Below, piece by piece: positions 9,521 through 17,792 of a stretch of 64,000 nucleotides of DNA (positions are counted from its first letter, which is position 1; every line of letters begins with the position of its first letter). The notes beneath the pieces were generated by a model. The model had not been told where the DNA came from. It ran no database searches and was given only the letters and a program-made list of their open reading frames with translations. The position numbers were made by a program, and so were the translations under genes. Source of the stretch: Synechocystis sp. LKSZ1 (GTDB taxonomy: Bacteria; Cyanobacteriota; Cyanobacteriia; Cyanobacteriales; Microcystaceae). The stretch lies in the NCBI RefSeq assembly GCF_040436315.1, contig NZ_AP031572.1:682001-746000 (forward strand), given 5' to 3'.

Positions 9521-10045
9521 CTAACCCCCATGGCCACGAGGATCGGCCACCGGACTGGGACGAAAGCCCGCTTCTAGGGCCGAGACTTGACCCGTTGCCC
9601 GGGCGTAGGGCAATGCCAGGCCCTGTAATAGGGCCGCTAGATTAGCCTCTAGGATCGTGCGGGGTTGCTCACCAATCGCCTGAGCAATGGCCTCCCCGGC
9701 TTCATTTAAAAACACAAAATGGGGAATACCATCGACCCGATAGCGCAAAACTTCGGGCAACCATTTGCTGTTGTCTACATTCAGCATGGCGAAGTTCACC
9801 TGGTCAGCATATTTTCGTTTAATTACGGCTAAGTCCTTGGCCATGGTCTGACAGCTAGTACACCAGTCTGCATAAAATTCCGTCAGCGTCGGTTTACCAT
9901 TACTTAACGCAACCTCTAGGGGAATGGCCTGCTGGGACTGTGCCTCTAGGGAGGTGGCACTGCCCTGGGTTTGAAAACCGAAATAGATAGCGCCACTCAA
10001 GATAACTGCCATCAGGGCCAGCACTAGGTTTCTAACTCGATTCAT
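9521..10045 (-). CDS. txlA: Membrane-anchored thioredoxin-like protein (TxlA/HCF164 type)
   Basis: 174 residues from the ATG at 10045, which follows AAGGAG by 5 nt; a GTG two codons earlier is less likely. A single N-terminal helix (about residues 5-23) anchors a thioredoxin domain with the active site WCTSC (Cys62 and Cys65), FAMLNVDNSKW and the cis-Pro region RVDGIPHFVF. This arrangement matches cyanobacterial TxlA and plant HCF164, thylakoid thioredoxins that carry reducing power into the lumen for cytochrome c/b6f maturation and usually work with CcdA. It sits 9 bp after map on the same strand and is probably co-transcribed with it. Confidence 0.85.
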   Translation of the reverse strand: MNRVRNLVLALMAVILSGAIYFGFQTQGSATSLEAQSQQAIPLEVALSNGKPTLTEFYADWCTSCQTMAKDLAVIKRKYADQVNFAMLNVDNSKWLPEVLRYRVDGIPHFVFLNEAGEAIAQAIGEQPRTILEANLAALLQGLALPYARATGQVSALEAGFRPSPVADPRGHGG

Positions 10046-10054
10046 AAACACTCC

Positions 10055-10906
10055 TTAGACTTTGGTTCTATCCGTCAAAATTTCATAGCCCGTCGCCGTT
10101 ACCAAAACCGTATGTTCAAACTGAGCCGACAGGGCATTATCTACAGTTACCACCGTCCAACGGTCTCGCAGGGTACGGGTGTAGCGGGAACCTGCATTAA
10201 TAATCGGTTCAATGGCCAGGGTCATGCCCGCCTTAAGTTGTACATTGGGTAAATCCCGAGTGCGGACATTGAAAACGTGGGGGTCTTCATGGAGATTACG
10301 CCCGACCCCATGGCCGGTAAATTCCTCTACCACGCTATAGCCGTGCTTTTTCACATAGTCTTCGATGGCTCCGGCCAGGGCCATCAAATCTTTACCTGCT
10401 TTCACCTGTTGAATTCCTTCAAACAGGGCTTCCTCTGCCACTCGGATTAAGCGTTCGGCCTTGGCGGAGACCTTACCCACGGGAATGGTAATACAGGAGT
10501 CGCCATGATAACCCTGGAAACAGGCCCCAGTATCTACTTTTAGAACATCCCCCGCCCGGATTTTTTTGCGGTGACTGGGAATGCCATGAACCACCTCTGC
10601 GTTAATACAGGTGCAGATGGAACCAGGAAAACCATGATACCCCTTAAAACTTGGCGTTGCTCCCATTTCCCGGATCCGCCTCTCGGCGTAAACATCCAAG
10701 TCTCCCGTGCTCATGCCCGGCTCGACCATGGCCTCAATTTCCTTCAGGACGGTGGCAACAATGGCCGCAGATCGACGCATAATCGCAATCTCCTCCGCTG
10801 ACTTGATCACCACTCCCCGACGGCTTTTGTTCCGTTGGGAGGGTTTAGGACTGGGGGCTGTCCTTGGAGAAACCGGGGGGGCAAACAACTGAGAGAGAAT
10901 ATTCAT
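10055..10906 (-). CDS. map: Type I methionine aminopeptidase
   Basis: 283 residues from the first ATG, at 10906; an in-frame TTG at 10948 would add 14 residues. After a basic N-terminal extension (about 45 residues, [17 protein letters not shown]) comes the pita-bread fold. Metal ligands appear in order: Asp in [15 protein letters not shown] (two Asp), His in [13 protein letters not shown], Glu in AIEPIIN, and a final Glu in QFEHTVLV. The substrate-site His is in VVHGIPS. It removes the initiator Met from nascent proteins. Upstream of txlA with a 9-bp gap. Confidence 0.96.
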   Translation of the reverse strand: MNILSQLFAPPVSPRTAPSPKPSQRNKSRRGVVIKSAEEIAIMRRSAAIVATVLKEIEAMVEPGMSTGDLDVYAERRIREMGATPSFKGYHGFPGSICTCINAEVVHGIPSHRKKIRAGDVLKVDTGACFQGYHGDSCITIPVGKVSAKAERLIRVAEEALFEGIQQVKAGKDLMALAGAIEDYVKKHGYSVVEEFTGHGVGRNLHEDPHVFNVRTRDLPNVQLKAGMTLAIEPIINAGSRYTRTLRDRWTVVTVDNALSAQFEHTVLVTATGYEILTDRTKV

Positions 10907-10948
10907 GGAGCAAAGGTACTGGTTCTGGGCAACACCCTTTGAGATCAA

Positions 10949-11134
10949 GCAGACAGTAGTGTTGATTGTACCAAACTCATCCTTAAAACGGGCTTTAGGC
11001 CCCCAAGGCTATCGTCAAGGGGAAAACCATTACGGCATGTAACGATTCGTCCCACAGCCTAACGGCTTGAGTTTTTTATTGTTACATTTTAAATAATCTT
11101 TTCTTAACTTCTAGTTAATCTTGCAGGGGCCGGG
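10949..11134. other. Intergenic region between map and the 11135 gene
   Basis: 186 bp that must carry the promoters of two divergent genes. A short CAGCC-TAA-CGGCT-like dyad near 11055-11068 is followed by a T-run (TTTTTT) at about 11072, terminator-like for a plus-strand transcript although no gene precedes it. Downstream there is GTTACATTTT, which resembles one half of an RpaB-type HLR1 repeat, without a convincing second half. Nothing firm can be called. Confidence 0.3.
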
Positions 11135-11470
11135 ATGAACCGCCGTAGTTTGGCCTTGCTGGTCATTAGCGTTGTGCTAATGGTTGATACATCCAGTGCG
11201 TCAGCAACCCGTTGGGGGGTGGGAGAAAGTCCGTCCGACGGTGCCGGTGCAACGGAACATCGTTGCGTTGCGGTTTTAGAGGTTCAGGCAGGAGAGGCCC
11301 AGGAGCGTCGTTTTAGTCCTCCTAACCTTGATCTGAAATTGGCGGCCTTGGCCCTGGGAGAGTCGGAAGAGGGCCTGAACGGAGTACCGTTATACGTTGA
11401 AACGCTGATTTATAACGAAGGCCGGGTGGAGGTGATTCGTTCCTGGCTTCATCATCACGTTTGTCAGTAG
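11135..11470 (+). CDS. Putative small periplasmic or secreted protein
   Basis: 111 residues. The N-terminus MNRRSLALLVISVVLMVDTSSASA is a good signal peptide with a probable cut after ASA. The mature part is about 87 residues with two cysteines (in EHRCVAV and the C-terminal HVCQ) that could form a disulfide in the periplasm. No domain recognised. Its ATG follows a GC-rich stretch (GCAGGGGCCGGG) with no clear ribosome site. It is not obviously linked to the neighbouring genes. Existence is likely from the signal peptide and codon pattern; function unknown. Confidence 0.55.
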   Translation: MNRRSLALLVISVVLMVDTSSASATRWGVGESPSDGAGATEHRCVAVLEVQAGEAQERRFSPPNLDLKLAALALGESEEGLNGVPLYVETLIYNEGRVEVIRSWLHHHVCQ

Positions 11471-11841
11471 GACTGGAAAATAATCCAGCCCTGAGCTGAG
11501 TGCGAGAGAAAATTCGGTATTTAAACCCCGCCTAAGTTGAAGCCCGGAGTTTTTCTTCTTTGGGGTCGAGGTGGGATTTGACCCACAAGCAATCAGCGAG
11601 GGCAATTGAGTTGGCGTTAATACGGGACTTGAAACGTTCGGCCTGAGCGATTAAGTCGGCCTTGTGGTTATAGCAAAAGCAAAACCTTTGCAATAAATTA
11701 AACACATCTTGGTATTAGTCCCCTGGAGTTATAAGGTTCGGAGATCGCCCCCTAGGCCAAGGGGAAGCAGTCTGGAAAAAGGTGCCAAAATTAAAGAATA
11801 CGTTTTCTATTCAAACGCCTAGCGTATTGGAGACTGTTTTT
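11471..11841. other. Mostly non-coding interval, 371 bp
   Basis: Between the small secreted protein and the BI-1 family gene. Apart from the possible 57-residue minus-strand frame at 11532-11705 (listed separately), I see no gene, clear hairpin or repeat. The stretch 11680-11730 is AT-rich and may carry the promoter for the BI-1 gene. Confidence 0.4.
11532..11705 (-). CDS. Possible very small protein, 57 aa (low confidence)
   Basis: Reading the minus strand from a GTG at 11705 (or TTG at 11693) gives a short frame ending at a TAG at 11534-11532. The C-terminal 40 residues look protein-like: [19 protein letters not shown], then IALADCLWVKSHLDPKEEK, an amphipathic helical pattern with normal codon use for this genome. 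There is no strong ribosome site and no ATG. It could be a genuine small protein or the tail of a decayed gene. It is convergent with the 11135 gene. Confidence 0.3.
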   Translation of the reverse strand: MFNLLQRFCFCYNHKADLIAQAERFKSRINANSIALADCLWVKSHLDPKEEKLRAST

Positions 11842-12570
11842 ATGAGTAATACCAGTAACTTCCGGCAGGCCATGCGGGAAGCCCAAACCCAGTCCCTGGT
11901 GGGCCCTAATGTGATTTCCAATGCCCTCCCCTTCCTGGGCGGTGGCCTGGTTTTGACCGCTGTTGGCACTTACGGTGGCCTGGGAATGCTGGCCAGTAAC
12001 CCCGGTCTGTTCATGATGACCTTTTGGGGGGCTCTAATCGGGAATTTCATCCTTTTCTTTGTTGCCCGCAACGTTGCGGAGAACGGCAATAATAGCGTGG
12101 CTTTACCGCTCCTCGCCGTTTACAGCCTACTATCTGGCTATACCTTGAGCGGAATTGTTGCCGTAGCCCTGGGGACTTCTGGGGTCGGCATTCAAGGTAT
12201 TGGCATTGCGGCCCTTGCCTGTGGGGTTACTTTTGTGGTGGCCCGGAGTGTCGGCTCTAATTTAGGCGATAAAGATGGCCTGGCCCTGGCCCAAACGGTT
12301 CAGTTGGGGATTATTGCCCTACTGGTGGTTTTGGTTCTGCAAATTGTCTTGCAATTCTTTGGGGTCTATACGCCTAGCTGGCTAGAAATCGGTATTTCTG
12401 GTGTGGGCGTATTCCTGTTTGCGGGGGCTTCGGTGGTGGATTTTTATATTCTGCCCCGTACCTACAATGACCGCCAATATTTACCGGCGGCCCTGTCCAT
12501 GTACCTGACCTATATCAACCTCTTCATTTTCATTCTGCGCCTACTGATTGCTCTTAACGGCCGCGACTAG
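11842..12570 (+). CDS. Bax inhibitor-1 (BI-1/YccA-like) family membrane protein
   Basis: 242 residues from the ATG at 11842, preceded by GGAG 11 nt upstream; an earlier in-frame start at 11782 would add a 20-residue tail unlike the family. Seven hydrophobic segments span the length (NALPFLGGGLVLTAVGTYG through LFIFILRLLIALNGRD). The family features are visible, including the conserved Asp in the penultimate helices (ASVVDFYILPR) and the closing YINLFIFILRLL. BI-1 relatives are proposed to leak calcium or protons and to modulate stress responses; the cyanobacterial role is not known. Cytoplasmic or thylakoid membrane. Confidence 0.85.
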   Translation: MSNTSNFRQAMREAQTQSLVGPNVISNALPFLGGGLVLTAVGTYGGLGMLASNPGLFMMTFWGALIGNFILFFVARNVAENGNNSVALPLLAVYSLLSGYTLSGIVAVALGTSGVGIQGIGIAALACGVTFVVARSVGSNLGDKDGLALAQTVQLGIIALLVVLVLQIVLQFFGVYTPSWLEIGISGVGVFLFAGASVVDFYILPRTYNDRQYLPAALSMYLTYINLFIFILRLLIALNGRD

Positions 12571-12597
12571 GGCCTTTGAGGAGATTACTTACCTAGC

Positions 12598-12661
12598 ATT
12601 GGCCCGGAGGTTGGGACGTTCATCAGTCCCTCTTCTGGGCCAATCATTTGGGCTCTTTTTG
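12598..12661 (+). terminator. Probable terminator/hairpin after the BI-1 gene
   Basis: A long imperfect stem: ATTGGCCC at 12598-12605 pairs with GGGCCAAT at 12637-12644, with inner GGGAC/GTCCC pairs. A CTTTTT run follows about 10 nt after the stem. The gap to the T-run makes it a less than ideal rho-independent terminator, but it lies 27 bp after the stop codon in the right direction. Confidence 0.5.
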
Positions 12662-12674
12662 ATGTGACAATCCT

Positions 12675-12740
12675 AAAAAACAACCGCCCCGAAGGACGGC
12701 ACAAGCGATTTTTCGTGTGTGAGGAAAAAATTTCGCTAAG
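12675..12740 (-). ncRNA. yfr1: Yfr1-like small RNA (candidate)
   Basis: Read on the minus strand, about 66 nt shows three parts. First, an arm AGCGAAATTTTTTC (12737-12724) pairs with GAAAAATCGCT (12714-12704). Second, the exposed loop between them carries CTCACACAC. Third, a textbook terminator follows: CCGTCC-TTCG-GGGCGG (12699-12684) and then TTG plus TTTTTT (to 12675). The string TCCTCACAC matches nine of the eleven bases of the ACUCCUCACAC core of Yfr1, a short cyanobacterial RNA known to bind outer-membrane protein mRNAs. The size and terminator also match. In described Yfr1 the core is single-stranded between hairpins; here it may sit in an apical loop. The 5' end is an estimate; the promoter was not resolved. 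Confidence 0.65.
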
Positions 12741-12866
12741 TTCTGCTTATTTCTCACCTCACTATGGATAAGATTTTAAACGAAAAGCTCGGGCCATTGA
12801 TTCCCCCAAGGGAGTGATGCCATACTGAACAGGTGTCATTGCGGGTTTGTGTTATAAGGAGAAGCT

Positions 12867-14066
12867 ATGACCAGAGTCATGATTGTAGGAGCTGGGGGTG
12901 TCGGCAATGTTGTGGCCCACAAATGCGCCGCCCAGAACGACTTTAGCGAAATTTTGTTGGCGAGTCGTACCCAGGCCAAGTGCGACCAAATCGCCGCTCG
13001 TATCGGTTCTCCTAAACTTAAAACAGCGGCCCTTGACGCAGACCAAGTCAGTAATACCGTCAAATTACTGCGGGACTTTCAGCCAGAACTCTTAATTAAT
13101 GTGGCCCTGCCTTACCAGGACTTGGCCTTGATGGATGCCTGTCTAGAAGCTGGGGTCCACTACCTCGACACCGCCAACTACGAACCCCCCGATGTGGCCA
13201 AGTTTGAATACCATTGGCAATGGGCCTACCAAGATAAATTTCAGCAAGCGGGCCTGACGGCTATACTGGGTTGTGGCTTTGACCCAGGCGTTACCGGCGT
13301 CTTTACGGCCCATGCCCTGAAGCACCATTTTGACGAAATTCACTACCTCGACATCGTGGATTGCAACGCGGGTAGCCATGGCCAGTCCTTTGCTACCAAC
13401 TTCAACCCCGAAATCAATATCCGCGAAATTACCCAAAAGGGCCGCTACTACGAAAATGGCCAATGGGTTGAGATTGATCCCCTTTCCATTCATCGTCCCA
13501 TTCCCTACCCTGAAATTGGGAACCGGGAATCCTACCTGCTTTACCACGAAGAACTGGAATCCCTAGCGAAAAATATCCCTGGTCTAAAACGGGCTCGTTT
13601 TTGGATGACCTTCTCCGAGGCCTACATTACCCATCTGCGCGTTCTTGAGGCCGTGGGCATGACCCGCATTGACGAAGTCGAATTCCAGGGCCAAAAAATC
13701 GTTCCCCTGCAATTCCTCAAAGCTGTTTTACCGGAACCGGCTTCTTTAGCTGAAAATTATTCTGGCCAGACTTCCATCGGTTGCCATATCCAAGGCCTCA
13801 AAGATGGCCAACCCAAGACCTACTACGTCTACAATAACTGCGACCATGCAGAATGTTACCGAGAAGTGGGTTCCCAGGCCATTTCCTACACCACTGGCGT
13901 ACCGGCAGTGATTGGGGCCTTGATGGTAGTGCGGGGCCTGTGGAAAAAACCGGGAGTCTTTAATGTAGAAGAATGCGACCCGGATCCCTTCATGGCGTTG
14001 CTAGGCCCTCTAGGGTTGCCCTGGCATGAGGTGATCAATCAGCCGTCTCCCTTTGAGTACCCTTAA
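12867..14066 (+). CDS. Carboxynorspermidine synthase (saccharopine dehydrogenase-like)
   Basis: 399 residues. The N-terminal Rossmann fold begins MTRVMIVGAGGVGNVVAHKC, a GxGxxG NAD(P)-binding motif. Later family motifs are YLDTANYEPPD, ILGCGFDPGVTGVFTAHALKH, DCNAGSHG and the closing TTGVPAVIGALM. This length and motif set match cyanobacterial carboxynorspermidine dehydrogenase, which reductively couples a diamine to aspartate semialdehyde; a decarboxylase (NspC) then makes norspermidine or spermidine. NspC is not in the window. The ATG has AAGGAG 5 nt upstream. Older annotations call it saccharopine dehydrogenase/Lys1; the lysine pathway reading is unlikely in cyanobacteria. Confidence 0.9.
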   Translation: MTRVMIVGAGGVGNVVAHKCAAQNDFSEILLASRTQAKCDQIAARIGSPKLKTAALDADQVSNTVKLLRDFQPELLINVALPYQDLALMDACLEAGVHYLDTANYEPPDVAKFEYHWQWAYQDKFQQAGLTAILGCGFDPGVTGVFTAHALKHHFDEIHYLDIVDCNAGSHGQSFATNFNPEINIREITQKGRYYENGQWVEIDPLSIHRPIPYPEIGNRESYLLYHEELESLAKNIPGLKRARFWMTFSEAYITHLRVLEAVGMTRIDEVEFQGQKIVPLQFLKAVLPEPASLAENYSGQTSIGCHIQGLKDGQPKTYYVYNNCDHAECYREVGSQAISYTTGVPAVIGALMVVRGLWKKPGVFNVEECDPDPFMALLGPLGLPWHEVINQPSPFEYP

Positions 14067-14193
14067 GTTTTTCAAAATTGGCTTCCCCTCTGATGGCTTA
14101 TTTATCGTCAGAGGGACTTTTATTTGTGCTAGACAAGGAGCGACACAAACGATAGGATGATAGCGCTTTGAGTTTCTCTGCTCCCCGCTGGCC

Positions 14194-14886
14194 ATGACCT
14201 CTGACCGTATTATTGTTCCCCTAGATGTCCCCAATCTGGAAGCGGCCATTACTCTGCTCAATGCCTTGCCGGAGGTCAGCTTTTGGAAAGTTGGACTAGA
14301 GCTTTTTGTCAGTACCGGGCCACAGATTTTAGAAATTTTAAAAGAGCGAGACAAGCGGATTTTTTTAGACCTCAAATTCCACGATATTCCCAACACTGTG
14401 ATGCGGGCCTGCCGGGCGGCCAGTCGTTACCAAGTGGATTTACTAACCATCCATGCCACGGTGGGCCGCAGTGCCCTCAAGTTAGCGGCAGAGGCCCTGG
14501 CTCAAAGCCAATCCTCCACCCAATTAATTGCCATCACCCTGCTCACTAGCCTAATTTCTCGGGATCTGGCCTTTGACTTAAAGATCCCCCTAGAACTTCC
14601 AGACTATATTCTCCAAATGGCCCTGATGGCCCAGGAATCCGGCCTGCAAGGCGCGGTGTGTTCTCCCCAGGAAGTGGGACAACTACGCCAGGCCTGTCGT
14701 CCCGACTTTCTTTTGGTTTGTCCTGGTGTACGGCCACTGGGTAGCCAAACGGGCGACCAAGCCCGGGTGATGACCCCTAGAAAGGCCCTGGCGGCCGGGG
14801 CCGATTACCTGGTGATTGGTCGTCCTATTACTGCGGCCCCTTCGCCCCAACAAGCATGGGAAATGATTTGCCAGGAACTCGGTTAA
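14194..14886 (+). CDS. pyrF: Orotidine 5'-phosphate decarboxylase
   Basis: 230 residues, the usual size for the bacterial TIM-barrel enzyme. The catalytic tetrad segment reads [15 protein letters not shown] (Asp-Lys-Asp pattern), the N-terminus has [11 protein letters not shown] with the substrate Asp, and the phosphate loop near the end reads [15 protein letters not shown]. It converts OMP to UMP, the last step of pyrimidine synthesis. Its stop overlaps the start of the next gene by 31 bp, indicating translational coupling or at least co-transcription. Confidence 0.97.
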   Translation: MTSDRIIVPLDVPNLEAAITLLNALPEVSFWKVGLELFVSTGPQILEILKERDKRIFLDLKFHDIPNTVMRACRAASRYQVDLLTIHATVGRSALKLAAEALAQSQSSTQLIAITLLTSLISRDLAFDLKIPLELPDYILQMALMAQESGLQGAVCSPQEVGQLRQACRPDFLLVCPGVRPLGSQTGDQARVMTPRKALAAGADYLVIGRPITAAPSPQQAWEMICQELG

Positions 14887-15443
14887 GCTGGTCTGGTCTT
14901 CTCGTTGGCCTTACCCTCCTAGGGGCAATGGAATCTGACGCTTTACGGGCTCAACCTGTGGCACAGGCCTGCTCCCAACCGTTGCCGATTCTCGTTAACC
15001 GATTATTGGCCGACCTGCCAAGTTATGCGAATCGAGTGGCGCAACGTGACCGTTCTGAGGCATCTCCCCTGCGCAGTTATCTGCTCTTAGCCGGCCGGCC
15101 CATTTTTGAGCCGCTACCCCTGAATCAACAGCAGTTGCAGCCCCAAGGCCCTGATACAACCCAGCAAGTTTTTTTTACGACTCTAGAGCGTCAGTACAAT
15201 AATCGCCAGATTAATACCCAGCAGAACTTTTACTGGGCCTTTTTTGTCCCGACCCAACAGGGATGGCAATTGGCCCTGCTCTACGCTCAACTCGCAGCCC
15301 GGCCACCTCAAAATCGGCCCTTACCGCCCCAATCTGCGGAAAATAGCGCCGTTGGTCGGGCCATTCAACTCTGGCTCCGGGATTGTCAGGCCGGGGTGTT
15401 AAAAGAGTCGATAGATCAAGGAATTGATAAAGCCCAGCAGTAG
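14856..15443 (+). CDS. Secreted hypothetical protein
   Basis: 195 residues. A signal peptide-like N-terminus ([17 protein letters not shown], possible cleavage after ALRA) precedes a soluble domain with two cysteines, one near the start of the mature part (AQACSQPLP) and one near the end (LRDCQAG). This suggests a disulfide in the periplasm or lumen. Central region: [22 protein letters not shown] know this pattern only as a conserved unknown of cyanobacteria. It begins inside pyrF in another frame; an internal Met at residue 25 would start too late for the signal peptide. Its 3' end overlaps the convergent holin-like gene by 45 bp. Confidence 0.6.
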   Translation: MGNDLPGTRLSWSGLLVGLTLLGAMESDALRAQPVAQACSQPLPILVNRLLADLPSYANRVAQRDRSEASPLRSYLLLAGRPIFEPLPLNQQQLQPQGPDTTQQVFFTTLERQYNNRQINTQQNFYWAFFVPTQQGWQLALLYAQLAARPPQNRPLPPQSAENSAVGRAIQLWLRDCQAGVLKESIDQGIDKAQQ

Positions 15444-15743
15444 GGCTCCCATCAAGGCACTCCAAAATCCCCAGCGAAGGGAGAAGCCATCCACCAGAAA
15501 GGCTGCCAGGCCAAAAATAGCGGCATTAATGACCACAGAAAAGAGGCCAAAGGTTAAAAAAGTGAGGGGAAAGGCAAAAAAGGCGAGAACGGGCCGTACA
15601 AAGGCATTGAGTAGACCAAAAACTAGCGCGGAGATCAGCGCTTTCTTGAAGCTACTAATTTCTACCCCCGTCGGTAGCTTGGAAATGATGAAAAGGCTAA
15701 CGGAGGTCACAAGCCAGGCCACTAAAAGTCCTAAAGGATTCAT
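15399..15743 (-). CDS. Phage-holin-4-superfamily-like membrane protein (YvlD type)
   Basis: 114 residues with four hydrophobic segments ([75 protein letters not shown]). The motif LLNAFVRPVLAFFAFPLTFLT is the hallmark of the PF04020/YvlD family, small membrane proteins found in most bacteria. The family name is historical; a holin role is not shown and it is not in a phage context here. It is convergent with, and overlaps, the 14856 gene. Confidence 0.85.
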   Translation of the reverse strand: MNPLGLLVAWLVTSVSLFIISKLPTGVEISSFKKALISALVFGLLNAFVRPVLAFFAFPLTFLTFGLFSVVINAAIFGLAAFLVDGFSLRWGFWSALMGALLLGFINSLIYRLF

Positions 15744-15794
15744 AATTTTAAATGGTTTATCATGAACAAGTCTGCCTCAACTATGGCAAAGGAC

Positions 15795-17051
15795 TCACGT
15801 TTTGCCAAGCGTTGGCGAGGAAGCTCGATAGGGATCTGGGGTAATCCGATAGCGGGTGAGCCAATGATCGATGCGGCGCAGGGTTTGCAGGTCTTCTTCT
15901 GGTAGGGGCCAAGGGTCTTGAACAAGGCGCTGTTTATCAACGGATAATTGCTGTTCGAGAAACGCAAAGGCCTGACGGATATCCGTCGGGGTTACTGCCA
16001 AAGGGGCCGCAAAATGACAGGGAATTAGACGCTCTACCGGCCATTGACTGATTTGTTCAACCCAGGCCAAGGTGGTTTGGGGATAGCGATTTAGAATTAA
16101 CTCCCGTAAAATGGGGGCTACCCGTAACTGGCCCTCTCCCCGCAGGCGCTGAAAGGTTTCTGGCCAATGGGTTTTCCACTGAAAAGGATACAGGCCAAAA
16201 TAATTTTTGGCTCGGCGTTCCGGGGCCTGTCCTGCTTCTTGGAACACCTGTCCCCAATGGGGTATCTGGAGCGTACTAGCTTGGAAATATAGAGCAAAGA
16301 GACAGATCCGTTGCCATCCCTTTTGGCGCTGACTCGGTGTATCTGTGATAGTAGCTGGCCCAGTATCCTTGGCATGGAACAACAGGGGATAGGGATCGAG
16401 CTGAAGTATAGCTGGGGGATCTTCAGGAATCGAAATCAGGCTATCGGTGACCAACAGCGTCTGAGTTGGCCGGTGAAAAAATGCCACTTCCCCAAATTGG
16501 CCAAGGCGTAAATCCAGCGGGCCGAGAATACGGTAGTCAAATTCCGCAAAAAAGGGGGCCTGGCTGGGATCGGCGGGCAGTGTTTGGGTGCGACGGGAGG
16601 GAAAGCCGAGCCAGGCCAGGGGTAAATTCAGGGGAAAGCTCCACTGGCCCGGTGCCGTGTAGACTAGAGCCTGGGGAAAATGCCGGGCAAAAGGGCCAAC
16701 AAAAACCTTATGTTCTAGGCCCGAAATGGTCGGCAAGATAATGTACTTGATCTTACCGTAGCGGTCAATCAATTCCTGGAGTAAGCGTCGGCATTCGAGG
16801 GTCGGAGCCACGGGGGCATACACCAACAGGCCCCCATCTTCCAGACGTACCACTGTCATCCGAATCGGCACCACCACATAAAAAATGCCCTGGAGTTGCT
16901 CAAAGGTCCAGATCCAATCCGGCACTACTTCCTGCCGTAGGGTTCGCTTCTGACCGTAGGGATAAATGGGAACCAGATACCAAAAAGGCCATGACCAATC
17001 CTGTTGGGGTTGGGAGGAGGACGCTGGAGATAACGCAGAATTTCCCGCCAT
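15795..17051 (-). CDS. DUF4336 domain protein (metallo-hydrolase-like fold)
   Basis: 418 residues from the ATG at 17051; the frame stays open to 17108, adding 19 residues. The DUF4336 features are visible: VPDWIWTFEQLQGIFYVVVPIRMTVVRL, then GGLLVYAPVAPT, IKYIILPTISGLEHKVFVGPFARHFP and TLLVTDSLISIPEDPP. The pattern echoes the MBL fold (the strand-H region ILPTISGLEHK and a later TDSL), with the metal-binding histidines mostly replaced. A closing CHFAAPLAVTPTDI region is typical. The family is widespread in cyanobacteria and plant plastids with unknown function. Soluble. Confidence 0.85.
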   Translation of the reverse strand: MAGNSALSPASSSQPQQDWSWPFWYLVPIYPYGQKRTLRQEVVPDWIWTFEQLQGIFYVVVPIRMTVVRLEDGGLLVYAPVAPTLECRRLLQELIDRYGKIKYIILPTISGLEHKVFVGPFARHFPQALVYTAPGQWSFPLNLPLAWLGFPSRRTQTLPADPSQAPFFAEFDYRILGPLDLRLGQFGEVAFFHRPTQTLLVTDSLISIPEDPPAILQLDPYPLLFHAKDTGPATITDTPSQRQKGWQRICLFALYFQASTLQIPHWGQVFQEAGQAPERRAKNYFGLYPFQWKTHWPETFQRLRGEGQLRVAPILRELILNRYPQTTLAWVEQISQWPVERLIPCHFAAPLAVTPTDIRQAFAFLEQQLSVDKQRLVQDPWPLPEEDLQTLRRIDHWLTRYRITPDPYRASSPTLGKT

Positions 17052-17116
17052 GTTGAGCAACAAGCACCACAGAACACTAGGATCTAATCTACGTTGTTTC
17101 GGGGCCACCAGAGAGC

Positions 17117-17650
17117 TTAGCGTGGTCGGTGGGTTTTTCGTTTTCGTCGGAATTGGCGGCGGTAACGACTGACTAAAACATCACTGAGAGTATGGCCCAT
17201 GGCTCCAATTTCTAGCCCCAGCACCAGCGCAATGAGTTCTTCGGGGTGTTGCTGGAGGGCCACAAAAATTTTTGCCAAACCCTGCTGGAGTAACATTCCT
17301 AGAGAAGGCCAAGCCAAGGCAACAACGGCAAGGAGTGGGCCTAATCCCAGGCCTATAAACAAGCCCAGGTAAAGCAGACGGAGTCCCGTGCCCACCATCA
17401 GGCCATGGGACCACAAGGAGCGGTGGCGGAACAGTCGACGGTAGGGAAGCCAAAGCCAGCGGAGATAACCCCAACGTCTATACTGCACCGAATGAATATC
17501 CAGATCTGGCCCAAACATCAGTCCGGCAAATAAGGTACTAATACCAGCAAGGCCCCCTAGGTGCCAACGCTGAGTCAGGACGTAACCACCAGTAACAACG
17601 GCAGGAAATAAGGCCCAGGTAATTCGGTCATGGGTTTTTCCCGACGGCAT
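17117..17650 (-). CDS. DUF2227 family membrane-associated putative metal-binding protein
   Basis: 177 residues. It starts MPSGKTHDRITW, the conserved histidine/aspartate opening of the DUF2227 (YdjM-like, metal-dependent hydrolase-like) family. Next come GPDLDIHS, RRLFRHRSLWSHG and GLEIGAMGHTLSDVLV, so the His/Asp metal set is intact. Several hydrophobic segments (about residues 15-50 and 85-125) indicate membrane association. The C-terminus is very basic (RYRRQFRRKRKTHRPR). Upstream of, and in line with, the DUF4336 gene (66-bp gap to its chosen start), possibly one transcription unit. Confidence 0.85.
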   Translation of the reverse strand: MPSGKTHDRITWALFPAVVTGGYVLTQRWHLGGLAGISTLFAGLMFGPDLDIHSVQYRRWGYLRWLWLPYRRLFRHRSLWSHGLMVGTGLRLLYLGLFIGLGLGPLLAVVALAWPSLGMLLQQGLAKIFVALQQHPEELIALVLGLEIGAMGHTLSDVLVSRYRRQFRRKRKTHRPR

Positions 17651-17703
17651 AAAATACTTGGCCTTTCTAAATTAAGGATGCTATTATAGCTAAGCACCGA
17701 TGG

Positions 17704-17776
<73 letters not shown>

Positions 17777-17792
17777 TCTACAAGTTCTGGAA

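Noticed and set aside
11041-11100. A second small RNA with terminator upstream of the 11135 gene
   Set aside because: The stem is only four or five pairs and no conserved core or promoter is visible.
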